Shown here one piece after another: positions 55,348 to 64,000 of a stretch of DNA of 64,000 nucleotides. A program made the translations under genes and the position numbers. Source of the stretch: Streptomyces sp. NRRL S-87 (GTDB lineage: Bacteria > Actinomycetota > Actinomycetes > Streptomycetales > Streptomycetaceae); the NCBI RefSeq assembly GCF_000719335.1, contig NZ_JOGB01000029.1:76797-140796 (forward strand), given 5' to 3'. Each line of letters opens with the position of its first letter. Positions within the stretch are counted from its first letter, which is position 1. The notes under the pieces are model-generated. The model was not told where the DNA came from and made no database searches. It worked only from the letters and a program-made list of their open reading frames with translations.

Positions 55348-56772
55348 TCACGACGGAGTCTCGGCGGCCGCCGCCGCCCCATCGGCACCGGCACCGGCAG
55401 GGGCCCCTGCGTCGGCACGGGCCCCTGCGTCGGCACGGGCCCCTGCGTCGGCACGGGCCCCTGCGTCGGCACGGGCCCCTGCGTCGGCACGGGCACCGGC
55501 ACCGGCAGGGGCACCTGCATCGACACGGGCCTCTGCGTCGACACGCGCACCCGCGTCGGCACCGTCACCGGTCACGCGCACCGCGAGCTCGCCCTCGGCC
55601 ACCCGCGCCCGGAGCACCTCGCCCGGCGCGGCCTCCGCCGGCGCGCGCACCACGTGCCCGTCCGCCCGCTGGAGCACCGCGTACCCGCGCTCCAGGGTCG
55701 CCGCCGGAGACAGCGCCACCACCCGCGCCCGGGTGTGCGACAGCTCCGAGTCCGCCCGGTCCAGCAGGTGCCCGAACGTCCGCCGACTGCGCGCCAGCAG
55801 GGCCTCGACCTGCTCCTCCCGGTCCTCGATCATCCGCTGCGGATGGACGAAGACCGGCCGGCCCAGCGCGTGCGCCAGCCCCCGCTCCTCCCGGTCCAGC
55901 AGGGCGTGCACGCACCGACGCGCGCGGTCGCGCAGCAGCCGGACCCGGTCCAGCTCCTCGCCCACGTCCGGCACCACCTTCTTCGCCGCGTCCGTCGGCG
56001 TCGAGGCCCGCAGGTCCGCCACGAGGTCCAGCAGCGGCGAGTCCGGCTCGTGCCCGATGGCCGAGACGACCGGAGTACGGGCCGCGGCCACCGCCCGTAC
56101 GACCTGTTCGTCCGAGAACGGCAGCAGGTCCTCCACACTGCCGCCGCCGCGCGCCACGATGATCACGTCGACGCCGTCGTGCGCGTCGAGCTCCTCGACC
56201 GCCCGGACCACCTGCGGCACCGCGTGCACGCCCTGCACCGCCACGTTGCGCACCTCGAAGCGCACGGCCGGCCAGCGGCGCCGCGCGTTGTCCAGCACGT
56301 CCCGCTCGGCCGCCGAGGCCCGCCCGCAGACCAGCCCGATCAACTGCGGCAGGAACGGCAGCGGCTTCTTGCGGTCCAGCGCGAACAGGCCCTCGGCCGC
56401 CAGCGACCGCTTCAGCTTCTCCAGCCGGGCCAGCAGCTCGCCGATGCCCACCGGCCGTATCTCGGTGGCCCGGAGCGACAGCTCGCCGCGCTTGGCGTAC
56501 CACTCGGGCTTGGCCAGGACGACCACCCGGGCACCCTCCTGCACGGCGTCGGCCACGTCGTCGAACACCTGGCGGTAGCAGGTCACGCTCACCGAGATGT
56601 CGTGCGAGGGGTCGCGCAGCCGCATGAAGACAACCCCCGCACCCGGCCGGCGCGAGAGCTGGGTGATCTGCCCCTCCACCCACACCTGGCCGAGCCGCTC
56701 GATCCAGCCCCCGATGAGCCGGGACACCTGACCGACGGGCAGCGGCGCCTCGGCCGACGTATTGAGACCCAT
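55348..56772 (-). CDS. xseA: Exonuclease VII large subunit with an added repeat tail
   Basis: A 474-residue catalytic subunit that degrades single-stranded DNA. The N-terminal OB-fold (about 10-105) has [24 protein letters not shown]. The catalytic region holds [38 protein letters not shown] and [27 protein letters not shown]. The family part ends near residue 405. The last about 70 residues are a low-complexity Ala/Asp/Gly/Arg tail coded by an 18-bp tandem repeat (ADAGAR units), which family members lack and which probably does not affect catalysis. The gene begins 9 bp after the amino acid permease, so the three genes may be one operon. Confidence 0.92.
   Translation of the reverse strand: MGLNTSAEAPLPVGQVSRLIGGWIERLGQVWVEGQITQLSRRPGAGVVFMRLRDPSHDISVSVTCYRQVFDDVADAVQEGARVVVLAKPEWYAKRGELSLRATEIRPVGIGELLARLEKLKRSLAAEGLFALDRKKPLPFLPQLIGLVCGRASAAERDVLDNARRRWPAVRFEVRNVAVQGVHAVPQVVRAVEELDAHDGVDVIIVARGGGSVEDLLPFSDEQVVRAVAAARTPVVSAIGHEPDSPLLDLVADLRASTPTDAAKKVVPDVGEELDRVRLLRDRARRCVHALLDREERGLAHALGRPVFVHPQRMIEDREEQVEALLARSRRTFGHLLDRADSELSHTRARVVALSPAATLERGYAVLQRADGHVVRAPAEAAPGEVLRARVAEGELAVRVTGDGADAGARVDAEARVDAGAPAGAGARADAGARADAGARADAGARADAGARADAGAPAGAGADGAAAAAETPS
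55395..55500 (-). repeat. 18-bp minisatellite inside the 3' end of xseA
   Basis: Four identical 18-bp units run from 55411 to 55482 (unit gtcggcacgggcccctgc on the plus strand). A diverged unit precedes them (from 55395) and another follows (to 55500). Each unit adds one ADAGAR hexapeptide without changing frame, so copy number can vary without breaking the gene. Confidence 0.92.
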
Positions 56773-56781
56773 GCAGGCAGG

Positions 56782-58197
56782 CTAACGGCCCGCGCCGACA
56801 GAGCCGTCCCGCCCGGACCGGCGCCGCTGGACCAGCAGGACGGCCAGCCCCACCACCAGCCACGCGCCCCCCACCAGCTGCGCCGTCCCCGACGCCGCCG
56901 TGATCACCGCCACCGTCACCCCCGCCCCCGCCACCGGCACCGCCAGGTGCCGCCACCACCTCGGTGCCCCGCCCGCCCGACGCACGACGAACCAGCCCAC
57001 CACCGACGCGTGCAGCAGCAGGAAGGCCGTCAGCGCCCCGACGTCGACCACCGACACCAGGTGGTCGAGCCCGTCGTCGCGGCGGGCCGCCCACACGGCC
57101 GCCACCAGCGTCACCGCCGCCGCCGACAGCAGCGCGGCCCGCGGCACCCCGCCCCGCGAGGTCCGCGCCAGCGCCCGCGGCAGCCGCCGCTCCCGCGCCA
57201 TCGCGAACAGCAGCCGGCCGGCCGCCGCCTGCCCGGCCAGCGCGGCGAACGCGGCGCCGACGGCCTTGCTCAGCGCCACCAGGTCGTGCAGCCAGGCGCC
57301 CACCGCCGCGTCGACCGTGTCGTAGAACGCGGACCCCTGCCCGGCCGGGTCGGCCGCCAGCTCCGCCGCCGACAGCGGCTCCAGCAGCGCCGCCAGGTAG
57401 GTCTGCGCCACGAACAGCACGCCCGTCAGCGCGAGGCAGAACAGCAGGGCCCGGGCCACCCGTTCCGACCCGCCGGTCACCTCCTCCGCGAACGCCGCGA
57501 CCGCGTCGAAGCCCAGGTACGACAGCACCGCCACCGACACCGCCGCCAGCACCGCCCCGAACGAGAACCCCAGCGAGCCGTCCCCGGTCAGCGGGGACAG
57601 CCAGCCCCGCCGCGCCCCGTCCCGCGCCAGCACGGTCACCGCCGCCACCAGGAACACCAGGAGCACCGCGACCTCCACGGTCAGCACCGCGAAGCCGACG
57701 CGTGCCGCCGCCCGTACGCCCCACAGGTTCAGCAGCGTGGTGACCACCACCGCGAGCGCCGTCCACGCCCACCGCGACACCTCGGGCACCAGCGCGTTCA
57801 TGGCGATCCCGGCGAAGAGGTAGGCCACCGCCGGGATGAGGAGGTAGTCCAGCATCGCCATCCAGCCCGCGGTGAGCCCCGCCCCCTCGCCGAGCCCCCT
57901 GCGCGCGTACGTGAAGACCGAGCCCGCCTGCGGGGCCACCCGCACCATCTCGGCGTAGCTGAACGCGGTGCACGCCATCGCGACGGTGGCGACCAGGTAG
58001 ACGAGCGCGACGGCGCCGTGCGAGCGGGCGTCGAGGGTGCCGAACACCCCGACCGGCGCCATGGGGGCGATGAACAGCAGCCCGTACACGACCAGGTCGC
58101 GGAACCCGAGGCTCCGGCGCAGTCGGCCCCCGCCGGCCGAGCCGCCCGGACCCGCGCCGGGGCCCCCGCCCGGGCCGAGGTCCTGGGGCGCCGTCAT
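56782..58197 (-). CDS. APC-family amino acid permease
   Basis: A 471-residue integral membrane protein with about 12 helices, of the amino acid-polyamine-organocation superfamily. The first helices carry the family pattern [28 protein letters not shown] and [22 protein letters not shown]. Helix 6 has [16 protein letters not shown]. The substrate, possibly a neutral amino acid or related amine, cannot be read from sequence. The ATG at 58197 is chosen for GGGAGGA four bases upstream, six codons inside the longest frame. It heads a likely operon with xseA and xseB and diverges from ispH. Confidence 0.88.
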   Translation of the reverse strand: MTAPQDLGPGGGPGAGPGGSAGGGRLRRSLGFRDLVVYGLLFIAPMAPVGVFGTLDARSHGAVALVYLVATVAMACTAFSYAEMVRVAPQAGSVFTYARRGLGEGAGLTAGWMAMLDYLLIPAVAYLFAGIAMNALVPEVSRWAWTALAVVVTTLLNLWGVRAAARVGFAVLTVEVAVLLVFLVAAVTVLARDGARRGWLSPLTGDGSLGFSFGAVLAAVSVAVLSYLGFDAVAAFAEEVTGGSERVARALLFCLALTGVLFVAQTYLAALLEPLSAAELAADPAGQGSAFYDTVDAAVGAWLHDLVALSKAVGAAFAALAGQAAAGRLLFAMARERRLPRALARTSRGGVPRAALLSAAAVTLVAAVWAARRDDGLDHLVSVVDVGALTAFLLLHASVVGWFVVRRAGGAPRWWRHLAVPVAGAGVTVAVITAASGTAQLVGGAWLVVGLAVLLVQRRRSGRDGSVGAGR

Positions 58198-58294
58198 CGT
58201 TCCTCCCGGGGCCACCCGTAGACGATCTTTTCGAACCAGTCTGGGCTACGGGCACGATCTCCGGCCTGCCGCGCACGGCCTTACGATGGACCGC

Positions 58295-59281
58295 ATGACT
58301 GCTCCTGCCGCCCGTCGCCGTGTCCTGCTCGCCGCCCCCCGTGGCTACTGCGCGGGCGTCGACCGCGCCGTGATCGCCGTCGAGAAGGCCCTCGAGCAGT
58401 ACGGCGCGCCCGTCTACGTGCGCCACGAGATCGTGCACAACAAGTACGTCGTGCAGACCCTGGAGAAGAAGGGCGCGATCTTCGTCGAGCGGACGGAGGA
58501 GGTGCCGCCGGGCAACATCGTGATGTTCTCCGCGCACGGCGTGGCCCCGGTGGTCCACGAGGAGGCCCGCCGCGGCAAGCTCGCGACCATCGACGCGACC
58601 TGCCCGCTGGTCACCAAGGTGCACAAGGAAGCGATCCGGTACGCCAACGAGGACTTCGACATCCTCCTCATCGGCCACGAGGGCCACGAGGAGGTCATCG
58701 GCACCTCCGGCGAGGCCCCCGACCACATCACGATCGTGGACGGCCCGCACGACGTCGAGAAGGTCACCGTCCGCGACGAGTCCAAGGTCGTCTGGCTCTC
58801 CCAGACAACCCTCTCCGTCGACGAGACGATGGAGACCGTCGACGCGCTCAAGACCAGGTTCCCGCTGCTCGTCTCGCCGCCCAGCGACGACATCTGCTAC
58901 GCCACGTCCAACCGCCAGGCGGCCGTCAAGGCCATGGGCGCGGACGCCGACCTGGTCATCGTCGTCGGCTCCAAGAACTCCTCGAACTCGATCCGCCTGG
59001 TCGAGGTGGCCCTGGACGCCGGCGCGGGCGCCGCGCACCTGGTCGACTTCGCGCACGAGATCGACGAGGCCTGGCTGGAGGGCGTCACCACGGTCGGCCT
59101 GACCTCCGGCGCCTCGGTCCCCGAGGTCCTGGTCGAGGAGGTCCTCGAGTGGCTGGCCGCGCGCGACTTCGAGGACGTCGAGATCGTCAAGACGGCCGAG
59201 GAGTCCATCACCTTCTCGCTGCCGAAGGAACTGCGCCGCGACCTGCGCGCCGAGGCGGCGGAGCTGACCGCGGAGCAGTAG
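58295..59281 (+). CDS. ispH: 4-hydroxy-3-methylbut-2-enyl diphosphate reductase IspH
   Basis: A 328-residue iron-sulfur enzyme, the last step of the MEP pathway, giving IPP and DMAPP for quinones, lipid carriers and terpenes. The three cluster cysteines are Cys19 (RGYCAGV), Cys103 (DATCPLV) and Cys201 (DDICYAT). The substrate-binding His/Glu set is in HEIVHN, SAHGVAP and [11 protein letters not shown]. The start ATG at 58295 follows the usual protein opening; the ATG at 58286 would add three residues. The last codons and the stop lie in the first copy of a 30-bp tandem duplication. Confidence 0.95.
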   Translation: MTAPAARRRVLLAAPRGYCAGVDRAVIAVEKALEQYGAPVYVRHEIVHNKYVVQTLEKKGAIFVERTEEVPPGNIVMFSAHGVAPVVHEEARRGKLATIDATCPLVTKVHKEAIRYANEDFDILLIGHEGHEEVIGTSGEAPDHITIVDGPHDVEKVTVRDESKVVWLSQTTLSVDETMETVDALKTRFPLLVSPPSDDICYATSNRQAAVKAMGADADLVIVVGSKNSSNSIRLVEVALDAGAGAAHLVDFAHEIDEAWLEGVTTVGLTSGASVPEVLVEEVLEWLAARDFEDVEIVKTAEESITFSLPKELRRDLRAEAAELTAEQ

Positions 59282-59322
59282 ACCCGTGCGGGGCTGACCG
59301 CGGAGCGGTAGACCCGTGCGGG
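59263..59322 (+). repeat. 30-bp tandem duplication across the ispH stop codon
   Basis: 59263-59292 is repeated at 59293-59322 with one mismatch. The first copy contains the last codons and the TAG stop of ispH; the second copy lies in the gap before ppgK. Confidence 0.93.
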
Positions 59323-59377
59323 TGGCCGGACCGGCCGTCCCGCTGCCGACCGGTCCCGGCATCCGTACGGTGATTCC

Positions 59378-60133
59378 ATGCAGCAGATATTCGGCGTGGA
59401 CATCGGCGGATCCGGGATCAAGGGCGCGCCCGTCGACCTGGACCGCGGCGACCTCGCGCGCGAGCGCTACAAGGTGCTGACCCCGCACCCCGCCACCCCC
59501 GAGGCGGTGGCCGACGGCGTGGTCCAGGTGGTCTCCCACTTCGGCTGGTCCGGCCCGGTCGGGGTCACCTTCCCCGGCGTCGTGACCGAGGGCGTCACCC
59601 GAACGGCCGCCAACGTCGACAAGGCGTGGGTGGACGTGGACGCCCGTGCCCTCCTGTCGGGACGACTGGCCGGCCTGCCGGTGACGGTCCTGAACGACGC
59701 GGACGCCGCCGGGGTCGCCGAGATGACCTTCGGCGCGGGTCGCGGCCGTACCGGCACCGTCATCCTCCTGACCTTCGGCACCGGCATCGGCAGCGCGGTG
59801 TTCACGGACGGGCGGCTGGTGGCCAACAGCGAGCTGGGCCACCTTGAGCTGCACGGCCACGACGCGGAGAAGAAGGCCTCCACGAAGGCGAAGGACGACG
59901 AGCAGCTGAACTGGGAGAAGTGGGCCAAGCGGGTGCACAAGTACCTCGCCCACGTGGAGATGCTCTTCTCGCCCGAGCTCTTCATCATCGGCGGCGGCGT
60001 CAGCCGCAAGGCCGACAAGTTCCTGCCGATGGTGGCGGACGGGATCCGCGCCGAGATCGTGCCGGCCACCCTGCAGAACAACGCCGGCATCGTGGGCGCC
60101 GCCATGGCGGCCCGCCGCTCGGCCGCGATCTGA
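59378..60133 (+). CDS. ppgK: Polyphosphate glucokinase
   Basis: A 251-residue ROK-type kinase that phosphorylates glucose to glucose 6-phosphate with polyphosphate or ATP. The N-terminal phosphate loop is GVDIGGSGIKGAPVDLD. Catalytic and sugar-binding blocks are VLNDADAAGVAEM (Asp base), TFGTGIGSAVF and NSELGHLELHGHDAEKKAS. The Lys-rich segment KASTKAKDDEQLNWEKW is typical of polyphosphate use. The start ATG is close to the end of ispH, with only 96 bp of partly duplicated sequence between. Confidence 0.94.
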   Translation: MQQIFGVDIGGSGIKGAPVDLDRGDLARERYKVLTPHPATPEAVADGVVQVVSHFGWSGPVGVTFPGVVTEGVTRTAANVDKAWVDVDARALLSGRLAGLPVTVLNDADAAGVAEMTFGAGRGRTGTVILLTFGTGIGSAVFTDGRLVANSELGHLELHGHDAEKKASTKAKDDEQLNWEKWAKRVHKYLAHVEMLFSPELFIIGGGVSRKADKFLPMVADGIRAEIVPATLQNNAGIVGAAMAARRSAAI

Positions 60134-60247
60134 GGTCCGCGGGGGCGCTGCGGGGGGCTGCGGGGGGGAACTCCCCGCCGTCCCCGCCGTCCCCGCCGTC
60201 CCCGGCGGGCAGGCCCCCCGGGCAGGCCCCCCGGGAAGGGGAATCCC

Positions 60248-60796
60248 TCAGCCCGCCGCCGCCCGCTTCGGGCGGCGGCGACGGCTGATCAGCACCGCCT
60301 TGCGGACCAGCACGATCAGGGCGGCCAGCAGCGTCCCCGCGTACAGCCAGCCGGCGTGCAGCGCGAGGGCGGTCACGACCCCCATCAGCTGCCCGCCGAA
60401 GCCGCCCGAGCCGCCGGCGATCGGCCACACCCCGGCCGCGAACGCGATCGGTACGGCGATGGGGGCGGTGACGAGGTCCGCGGGCCGCACCCACAGGGCC
60501 GTCGTGGCGGCGACGAGCACGAAGAGCAGCCCGTACGCGATCATCGACCCGTCGAAGAGCAGCCAGTCCAGGCCCGCCACGACGGCCATCGCGGCGCAGG
60601 CGAACAGGCCGCCGCCCAGCCCCGTCAGCCGCGGGTTGGGCAGCCGCCGCAGCAGCGGTACCCGGCGGCCACCCCGCGCGCCCCGCAGCTGCGCTCCGCG
60701 CGGCCGGGCCTCGGCGTACTGCGGGGGCAGGGCGGGCCGCCGGCCCTGGGGCCGTCGCTGTGGGTGGTTCGGCGATCGCGTCCTGTGTTGCTCCAC
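60248..60796 (-). CDS. DUF6542-type membrane protein
   Basis: A 182-residue membrane protein of unknown role. A basic, Arg/Pro-rich N-terminus of about 55 residues precedes about four helices (LTGLGGGLFACAAMAVVAGLDWLLF, IAYGLLFVLVAATTALWV, LVTAPIAVPIAFAAGVWPIA and VVTALALHAGWLYAGTLLAALIVLV). It ends in a basic tail. The GTG start at 60796 is the longest option; internal starts are possible. It diverges from ychF and converges with ppgK. The gap to ppgK (60134-60247) holds runs of ccgtccccg and ccgggcagg repeats and no gene. Confidence 0.75.
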   Translation of the reverse strand: MEQHRTRSPNHPQRRPQGRRPALPPQYAEARPRGAQLRGARGGRRVPLLRRLPNPRLTGLGGGLFACAAMAVVAGLDWLLFDGSMIAYGLLFVLVAATTALWVRPADLVTAPIAVPIAFAAGVWPIAGGSGGFGGQLMGVVTALALHAGWLYAGTLLAALIVLVRKAVLISRRRRPKRAAAG

Positions 60797-60935
60797 CCGA
60801 CAAAACTAGGCCGCGCGGGACCGGGAGGGCCCCTGGACACGTCGACCGCCACTCATCGGAAAGTAAACTGTCCGGTGGTCCGTCTCCGGACCGGGTGTCC
60901 ATGCCCCCCCCTCCAGCTCACGGGAAGTCGTCAAC

Positions 60936-62024
<1,089 letters not shown>

Positions 62025-62035
62025 GCGTGTGAATG

Positions 62036-62069
62036 AGCACCACGTTGTGCCCCTGGCAAACGTGGTGCT
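62036..62069 (+). terminator. First hairpin after ychF
   Basis: A perfect 11-bp stem (62036-62046 with 62059-62069) and a 12-nt loop, 11 bp past the stop codon. Confidence 0.7.
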
Positions 62070-62074
62070 AGTCG

Positions 62075-62106
62075 CAAGGGCCCACCTCCTCGGAGGTGGG
62101 CCCTTG
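62075..62106 (+). terminator. Second, stronger hairpin after ychF
   Basis: A perfect 15-bp stem (62075-62089 with 62092-62106), with the two innermost bases forming a tight loop, then gctttct. Confidence 0.85.
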
Positions 62107-62114
62107 GCTTTCTA

Positions 62115-62137
62115 CCGTGCTGGGATGGTGCTGGGAT
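62115..62137 (+). repeat. Left copy of a 23-bp direct repeat flanking the toxin-antitoxin pair
   Basis: Identical over 23 bp to 62762-62784. The unit is itself nearly two tandem copies of an 11-mer, gtgctgggatg. It lies just past the ychF terminator. Confidence 0.92.
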
Positions 62138-62181
62138 AGCTGACCGGCCATCAGCAGCCTCTCCTCCCGAAAGGCACGCAG

Positions 62182-62205
62182 AGTGGTACGTTATTAGGTA
62201 CCACT
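62182..62205. promoter_or_regulatory. Inverted repeat operator of the yefM-yoeB operon
   Basis: AGTGGTAC (62182-62189) and GTACCACT (62198-62205) are exact inverted repeats 8 bp apart, 20 bp before the antitoxin start. The antitoxin or its toxin complex is expected to bind here. Confidence 0.75.
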
Positions 62206-62224
62206 TGAGGGAAGAGGTCAGGTC

Positions 62225-62506
62225 GTGTCGATAACTGCGAGTGAAGCCCGCAAGGAGCTCTTCCCGTTGATCAAGAAGGTCAACGAGAACCACGAGGCCA
62301 TCGAGATCGTCTCGAAGCACGGCAACGCCGTGCTCGTCTCGGCCGAGGATTACGCGGCGCTGCGCGAGGGCTCGTATCTGCTGCGCTCACCGGCGAACGC
62401 TCGCCGGCTCCTCAAGGCGTACGAGAACGCCCTGGCGAACATCAACCTGTCGGAGCGCGAGCTGATCGATCCGGACTCGGCGGACGCGGGTGCGGGTGCC
62501 GCGTGA
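62225..62506 (+). CDS. yefM: Type II antitoxin, Phd/YefM family
   Basis: A 93-residue antitoxin that neutralises the toxin encoded next and represses the operon. The N-terminal Phd/YefM fold is clear ([20 protein letters not shown], then [20 protein letters not shown]). The acidic C-terminal region ([14 protein letters not shown]) wraps the toxin. The start GTG has GAGG upstream. GC content is lower than in neighbouring genes, which suggests acquisition. The end overlaps the toxin start by 4 bp (GTGA). Confidence 0.93.
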   Translation: MSITASEARKELFPLIKKVNENHEAIEIVSKHGNAVLVSAEDYAALREGSYLLRSPANARRLLKAYENALANINLSERELIDPDSADAGAGAA

Positions 62507-62757
62507 GGCTTGTCTTCGAGGATCAGGGCTGGGAGGACTACACGTCCTGGCTCAAGAACGACCGCAAGATGCTCGCCCGGATCAACAAGCTCATCGAGGA
62601 CGTCAGGCGTGACCCGTTCTCAGGGATCGGCAAGCCCGAACCCTTGAAGTACCACCTGCCTGGGGCGTGGTCGCGGCGGATCGACGACGAGCACCGCCTC
62701 GTCTATCTGGTGACGGACAAGGAGATCATCGTCCTCGCGGCTCGGTACCACTACTGA
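62503..62757 (+). CDS. yoeB: Type II toxin, Txe/YoeB family mRNA interferase
   Basis: An 84-residue ribosome-dependent RNase that cuts mRNA at the A site and halts translation when free. Family marks are [51 protein letters not shown], and the catalytic end [10 protein letters not shown] followed by ARYHY, whose His and Tyr are the conserved catalytic residues. Full length and intact motifs suggest it is active. The 4-bp overlap keeps toxin output tied to antitoxin translation. A strong hairpin follows the flanking repeat. Confidence 0.94.
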   Translation: MRLVFEDQGWEDYTSWLKNDRKMLARINKLIEDVRRDPFSGIGKPEPLKYHLPGAWSRRIDDEHRLVYLVTDKEIIVLAARYHY

Positions 62758-62761
62758 CCGC

Positions 62762-62784
62762 CCGTGCTGGGATGGTGCTGGGAT
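62762..62784 (+). repeat. Right copy of the 23-bp direct repeat
   Basis: An exact match to 62115-62137, beginning 4 bp after the yoeB stop codon. A weaker partial match (cccgtgctgacttgctg) follows at about 62833-62849. Confidence 0.92.
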
Positions 62785-62792
62785 GACCCCCA

Positions 62793-62826
62793 GAAGGGAT
62801 CGGACTCTGTCGAGTCCGATCCCTTC
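62793..62826. terminator. Bidirectional hairpin between yoeB and the Uma2 gene
   Basis: A perfect 15-bp stem (62793-62807 with 62812-62826) and a 4-nt loop, between convergent genes. Confidence 0.88.
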
Positions 62827-62857
62827 CACGTTCCCGTGCTGACTTGCTGCCGACTTC

Positions 62858-63439
62858 TCAGCTGCTGCGCGGAGGCGTGAGCTTGTCGAGGTCCAGGCTG
62901 ATCTCGAAGGGCACCGGGCGCTGGAGGGCGCCCCGGAAGATCCCGGCGGGCGCGTAGGCGCCAGTGGGTTCGTCGAGCTCGTAGACGTGCACGACGGGCG
63001 CCCCGTCCTCGTCCTCGATGCACCAGTAGTGGGGGATGCCGGCCTCCGCGTACTTGCGCAGTTTGACCGTGCGGTCCCGGTGCGCGGACTCGGGTGAGAC
63101 GACCTCGATGACGAGTCGCACCTCGTCCGGCGCGAACCAGGTGCGGTCTCCGTCGTAGTCGGCCGTCGTCAACAGCAGATCCGGCTCGGGCCGGTTTCGC
63201 GCGTCGAGTTTTATGGTCATCTCGCGGCCGACCCTGACATCGCCGGGCGCCTGCTCCATGAGAGCGACGGTGAGCATGGTGACGAGGTGGCCGTGCCACC
63301 ACCTCTGCGGCGACATCATGAAGACGAGCACTCCGTCGATCAGCTCGGTGTGGCGGGGTGCCTCGGGCAGACGGTCGAGGTCCTCCGCGAACCAGCCTTC
63401 AGCGCGCGGCGGGCGCATCCAGTCGGGCAGTGCGGTCAT
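62858..63439 (-). CDS. Uma2 family (DUF820) endonuclease-like protein
   Basis: A 193-residue protein with the restriction-endonuclease-like fold of the Uma2/DUF820 family. The probable active site is spread over ELIDGVLVFM (Glu), PEPDLLL (Asp) and VIEVVSPES (Glu-Val-Val, equal to the ExK region, followed by KLRKYAEAGIPHYWCI). Members are abundant in Streptomyces and cyanobacteria. Their biological role is unsettled and no partner gene is evident. The ATG start has no strong ribosome site. Confidence 0.85.
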   Translation of the reverse strand: MTALPDWMRPPRAEGWFAEDLDRLPEAPRHTELIDGVLVFMMSPQRWWHGHLVTMLTVALMEQAPGDVRVGREMTIKLDARNRPEPDLLLTTADYDGDRTWFAPDEVRLVIEVVSPESAHRDRTVKLRKYAEAGIPHYWCIEDEDGAPVVHVYELDEPTGAYAPAGIFRGALQRPVPFEISLDLDKLTPPRSS

Positions 63440-63611
63440 GGCTCAACCGTAGCGATTCGACGAGGCGCGGGCCACGAGATCGTCACCGGGGGCTCGATCG
63501 GGATGCCGCGTGCTGGGTTGGCCATCCGCTCGTCGATGATCCGATTGATCGGCCTCCTGTCGTCCGCACCGCCGTCCGCGCCGTCGGCCCGCGCATGGCC
63601 GGGGCGTGAAG
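63440..63611. other. Noncoding stretch before the rRNA promoters
   Basis: No gene is supported. Short open frames here are GC artefacts without ribosome sites. The stretch separates the Uma2 gene from the rRNA promoter region. Confidence 0.5.
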
Positions 63612-63640
63612 TTGACACGCTGTTCCGCGATCCGTAATGT
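63612..63640 (+). promoter_or_regulatory. Strong housekeeping promoter of the rRNA operon
   Basis: TTGACA at 63612-63617 and TAATGT at 63635-63640 are separated by exactly 17 bp, a near-consensus promoter for the main sigma factor and rare in such GC-rich DNA. Transcription would run right into the rRNA leader. Confidence 0.75.
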
Positions 63641-63779
63641 TCTCCGAGCTGTTCGACGTGAGCACCGACCCCGGTCGGCCCCGGACAGCCATTCCGCAAG
63701 ACCCACAGAAGCTGACGGTGCTTTGTCGTGCCGTTCTGCCGTTCGTGCGTTTTAGCGAAATGAGGAACCCGCGCACGAA

Positions 63780-64000
63780 CGCTTCGAGCGCGAGCCGCCC
63801 GATTAGCGTCGGGGGCAGGGAATCCGCTAAAGTCTCACTCGTCGGAACGGCCCAAAAGCCGGGAAGACGAATCCCGCTGACTGGGAATCAGACGCCGAAA
63901 GGATCTGATAGAGTCGGAAACGAAGGAAGCGCCCGGAGGGCCCGGAAACGGGAACAAAGGAAGCGTCCGCACCTTGAGAACTCAACAGCGTGCCAAAAGT
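63780..64000 (+). promoter_or_regulatory. rRNA operon leader with further promoters and antitermination region; 16S gene outside window
   Basis: The sequence resembles Streptomyces rrn leaders: a TAAAGT -10-like element at 63828-63833, TAGAGT at 63909-63914, purine-rich ggaaacgaaggaagcg text, and the conserved block cttgagaactcaacagcgtg before aaaagt at the edge. Streptomycete rrn operons usually have several tandem promoters. The mature 16S sequence does not appear before 64000, so only the leader is in the window. Confidence 0.82.

Noticed and set aside
55395..55500. Possible CRISPR array because of short identical repeats
   Set aside because: The 18-bp units are directly adjacent with no spacers and lie in frame inside xseA; no cas genes are near.
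55565..59953. A 1462-codon minus-strand frame crossing xseA, the permease, ispH and ppgK
   Set aside because: It runs through several real genes on both strands without any domain; stop codons are simply rare at this GC content.
63443..63776. Short minus-strand frames between Uma2 and the rRNA leader
   Set aside because: They have no ribosome site or domain and overlap the near-consensus promoter of the rRNA operon.
63780..64000. The 5' end of 16S rRNA inside the window
   Set aside because: The conserved start of 16S (the gagtttgatc block) does not occur before 64000; only leader sequence is present.

Overview
The window is a chromosomal segment of a high-GC actinomycete, almost certainly Streptomyces or a close relative. 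The signs are very GC-rich codon third positions, many GTG starts behind AGGAG-type ribosome sites, a WhiB-like regulator, secreted proteins with Ala-rich signal peptides, and a Streptomyces-type ribosomal RNA leader at the right edge. The order ahpD-ahpC / oxyR, bifunctional PBP, fumC, class I fumarase, DUF1707, wbl, glpX, DUF4245, nitroreductase, xseB-xseA, ispH, ppgK, ychF matches, from memory, the SCO5031-SCO5061 neighbourhood of S. coelicolor. That comparison was not run here.

Left third (1-30.7 kb): mostly exported and envelope proteins. A 5'-truncated polysaccharide deacetylase is followed by a small secreted repeat peptide. Next come two neighbouring peptidoglycan hydrolases (a CHAP enzyme and an Rpf-like transglycosylase) that carry the same C-terminal repeat module. 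A 2067-residue RHS/YD-repeat protein follows, with a short hydrophobic/cationic tail and a four-helix membrane protein behind it that may be its immunity partner. Then come small secreted proteins, an orphan sugar-type binding lipoprotein, a SUKH protein, DUF192 with a prepilin peptidase, an aldo/keto reductase, isoprenyl transferase, PIN-PhoH ATPase, an SLT lytic transglycosylase behind a 439-nt leader, and a 1329-residue secreted protein joining SLT-like, golvesin-like and SGNH hydrolase regions. The part ends with a cysteine-rich secreted protein, an AI-2E family transporter and a membrane-anchored protein.

Middle (30.7-44 kb): oxidative stress and envelope control. ahpC-ahpD diverges from oxyR across an OxyR-like site. 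A PadR-ATPase-FtsX permease operon has two 4-bp coupling overlaps and a repeated GTGTATAC operator. An SPFH protein and a ribbon-helix-helix regulator share an operon, with a perfect 16-bp palindrome between them and a divergent class A penicillin-binding protein. A collagen-like secreted protein and a GAF/PP2C/HATPase phosphatase converge on one terminator.

Right third (44-64 kb): mainly housekeeping. It holds a DUF402 protein, both classes of fumarase, a lectin-tailed SGNH hydrolase, an allene-oxide-cyclase-like secreted protein, DUF1707 protein, WhiB-like protein, GlpX, DUF4245 protein, nitroreductase, exonuclease VII (large subunit with a minisatellite-coded tail), an amino acid permease, IspH, polyphosphate glucokinase, a DUF6542 membrane protein and YchF. 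A lower-GC YefM/YoeB toxin-antitoxin pair, flanked by perfect 23-bp direct repeats, lies between ychF and a Uma2 protein. The window closes in the promoter/leader of an rRNA operon whose 16S gene lies just outside.

No tRNA, CRISPR array, insertion sequence or complete prophage was seen. Strong hairpin terminators separate most units. The best candidates for something new are the shared repeat module on two hydrolases, the RHS tail with its membrane protein, the SLT-golvesin-SGNH fusion, the RHH-SPFH operon facing a PBP, and the repeat-flanked toxin-antitoxin cassette.
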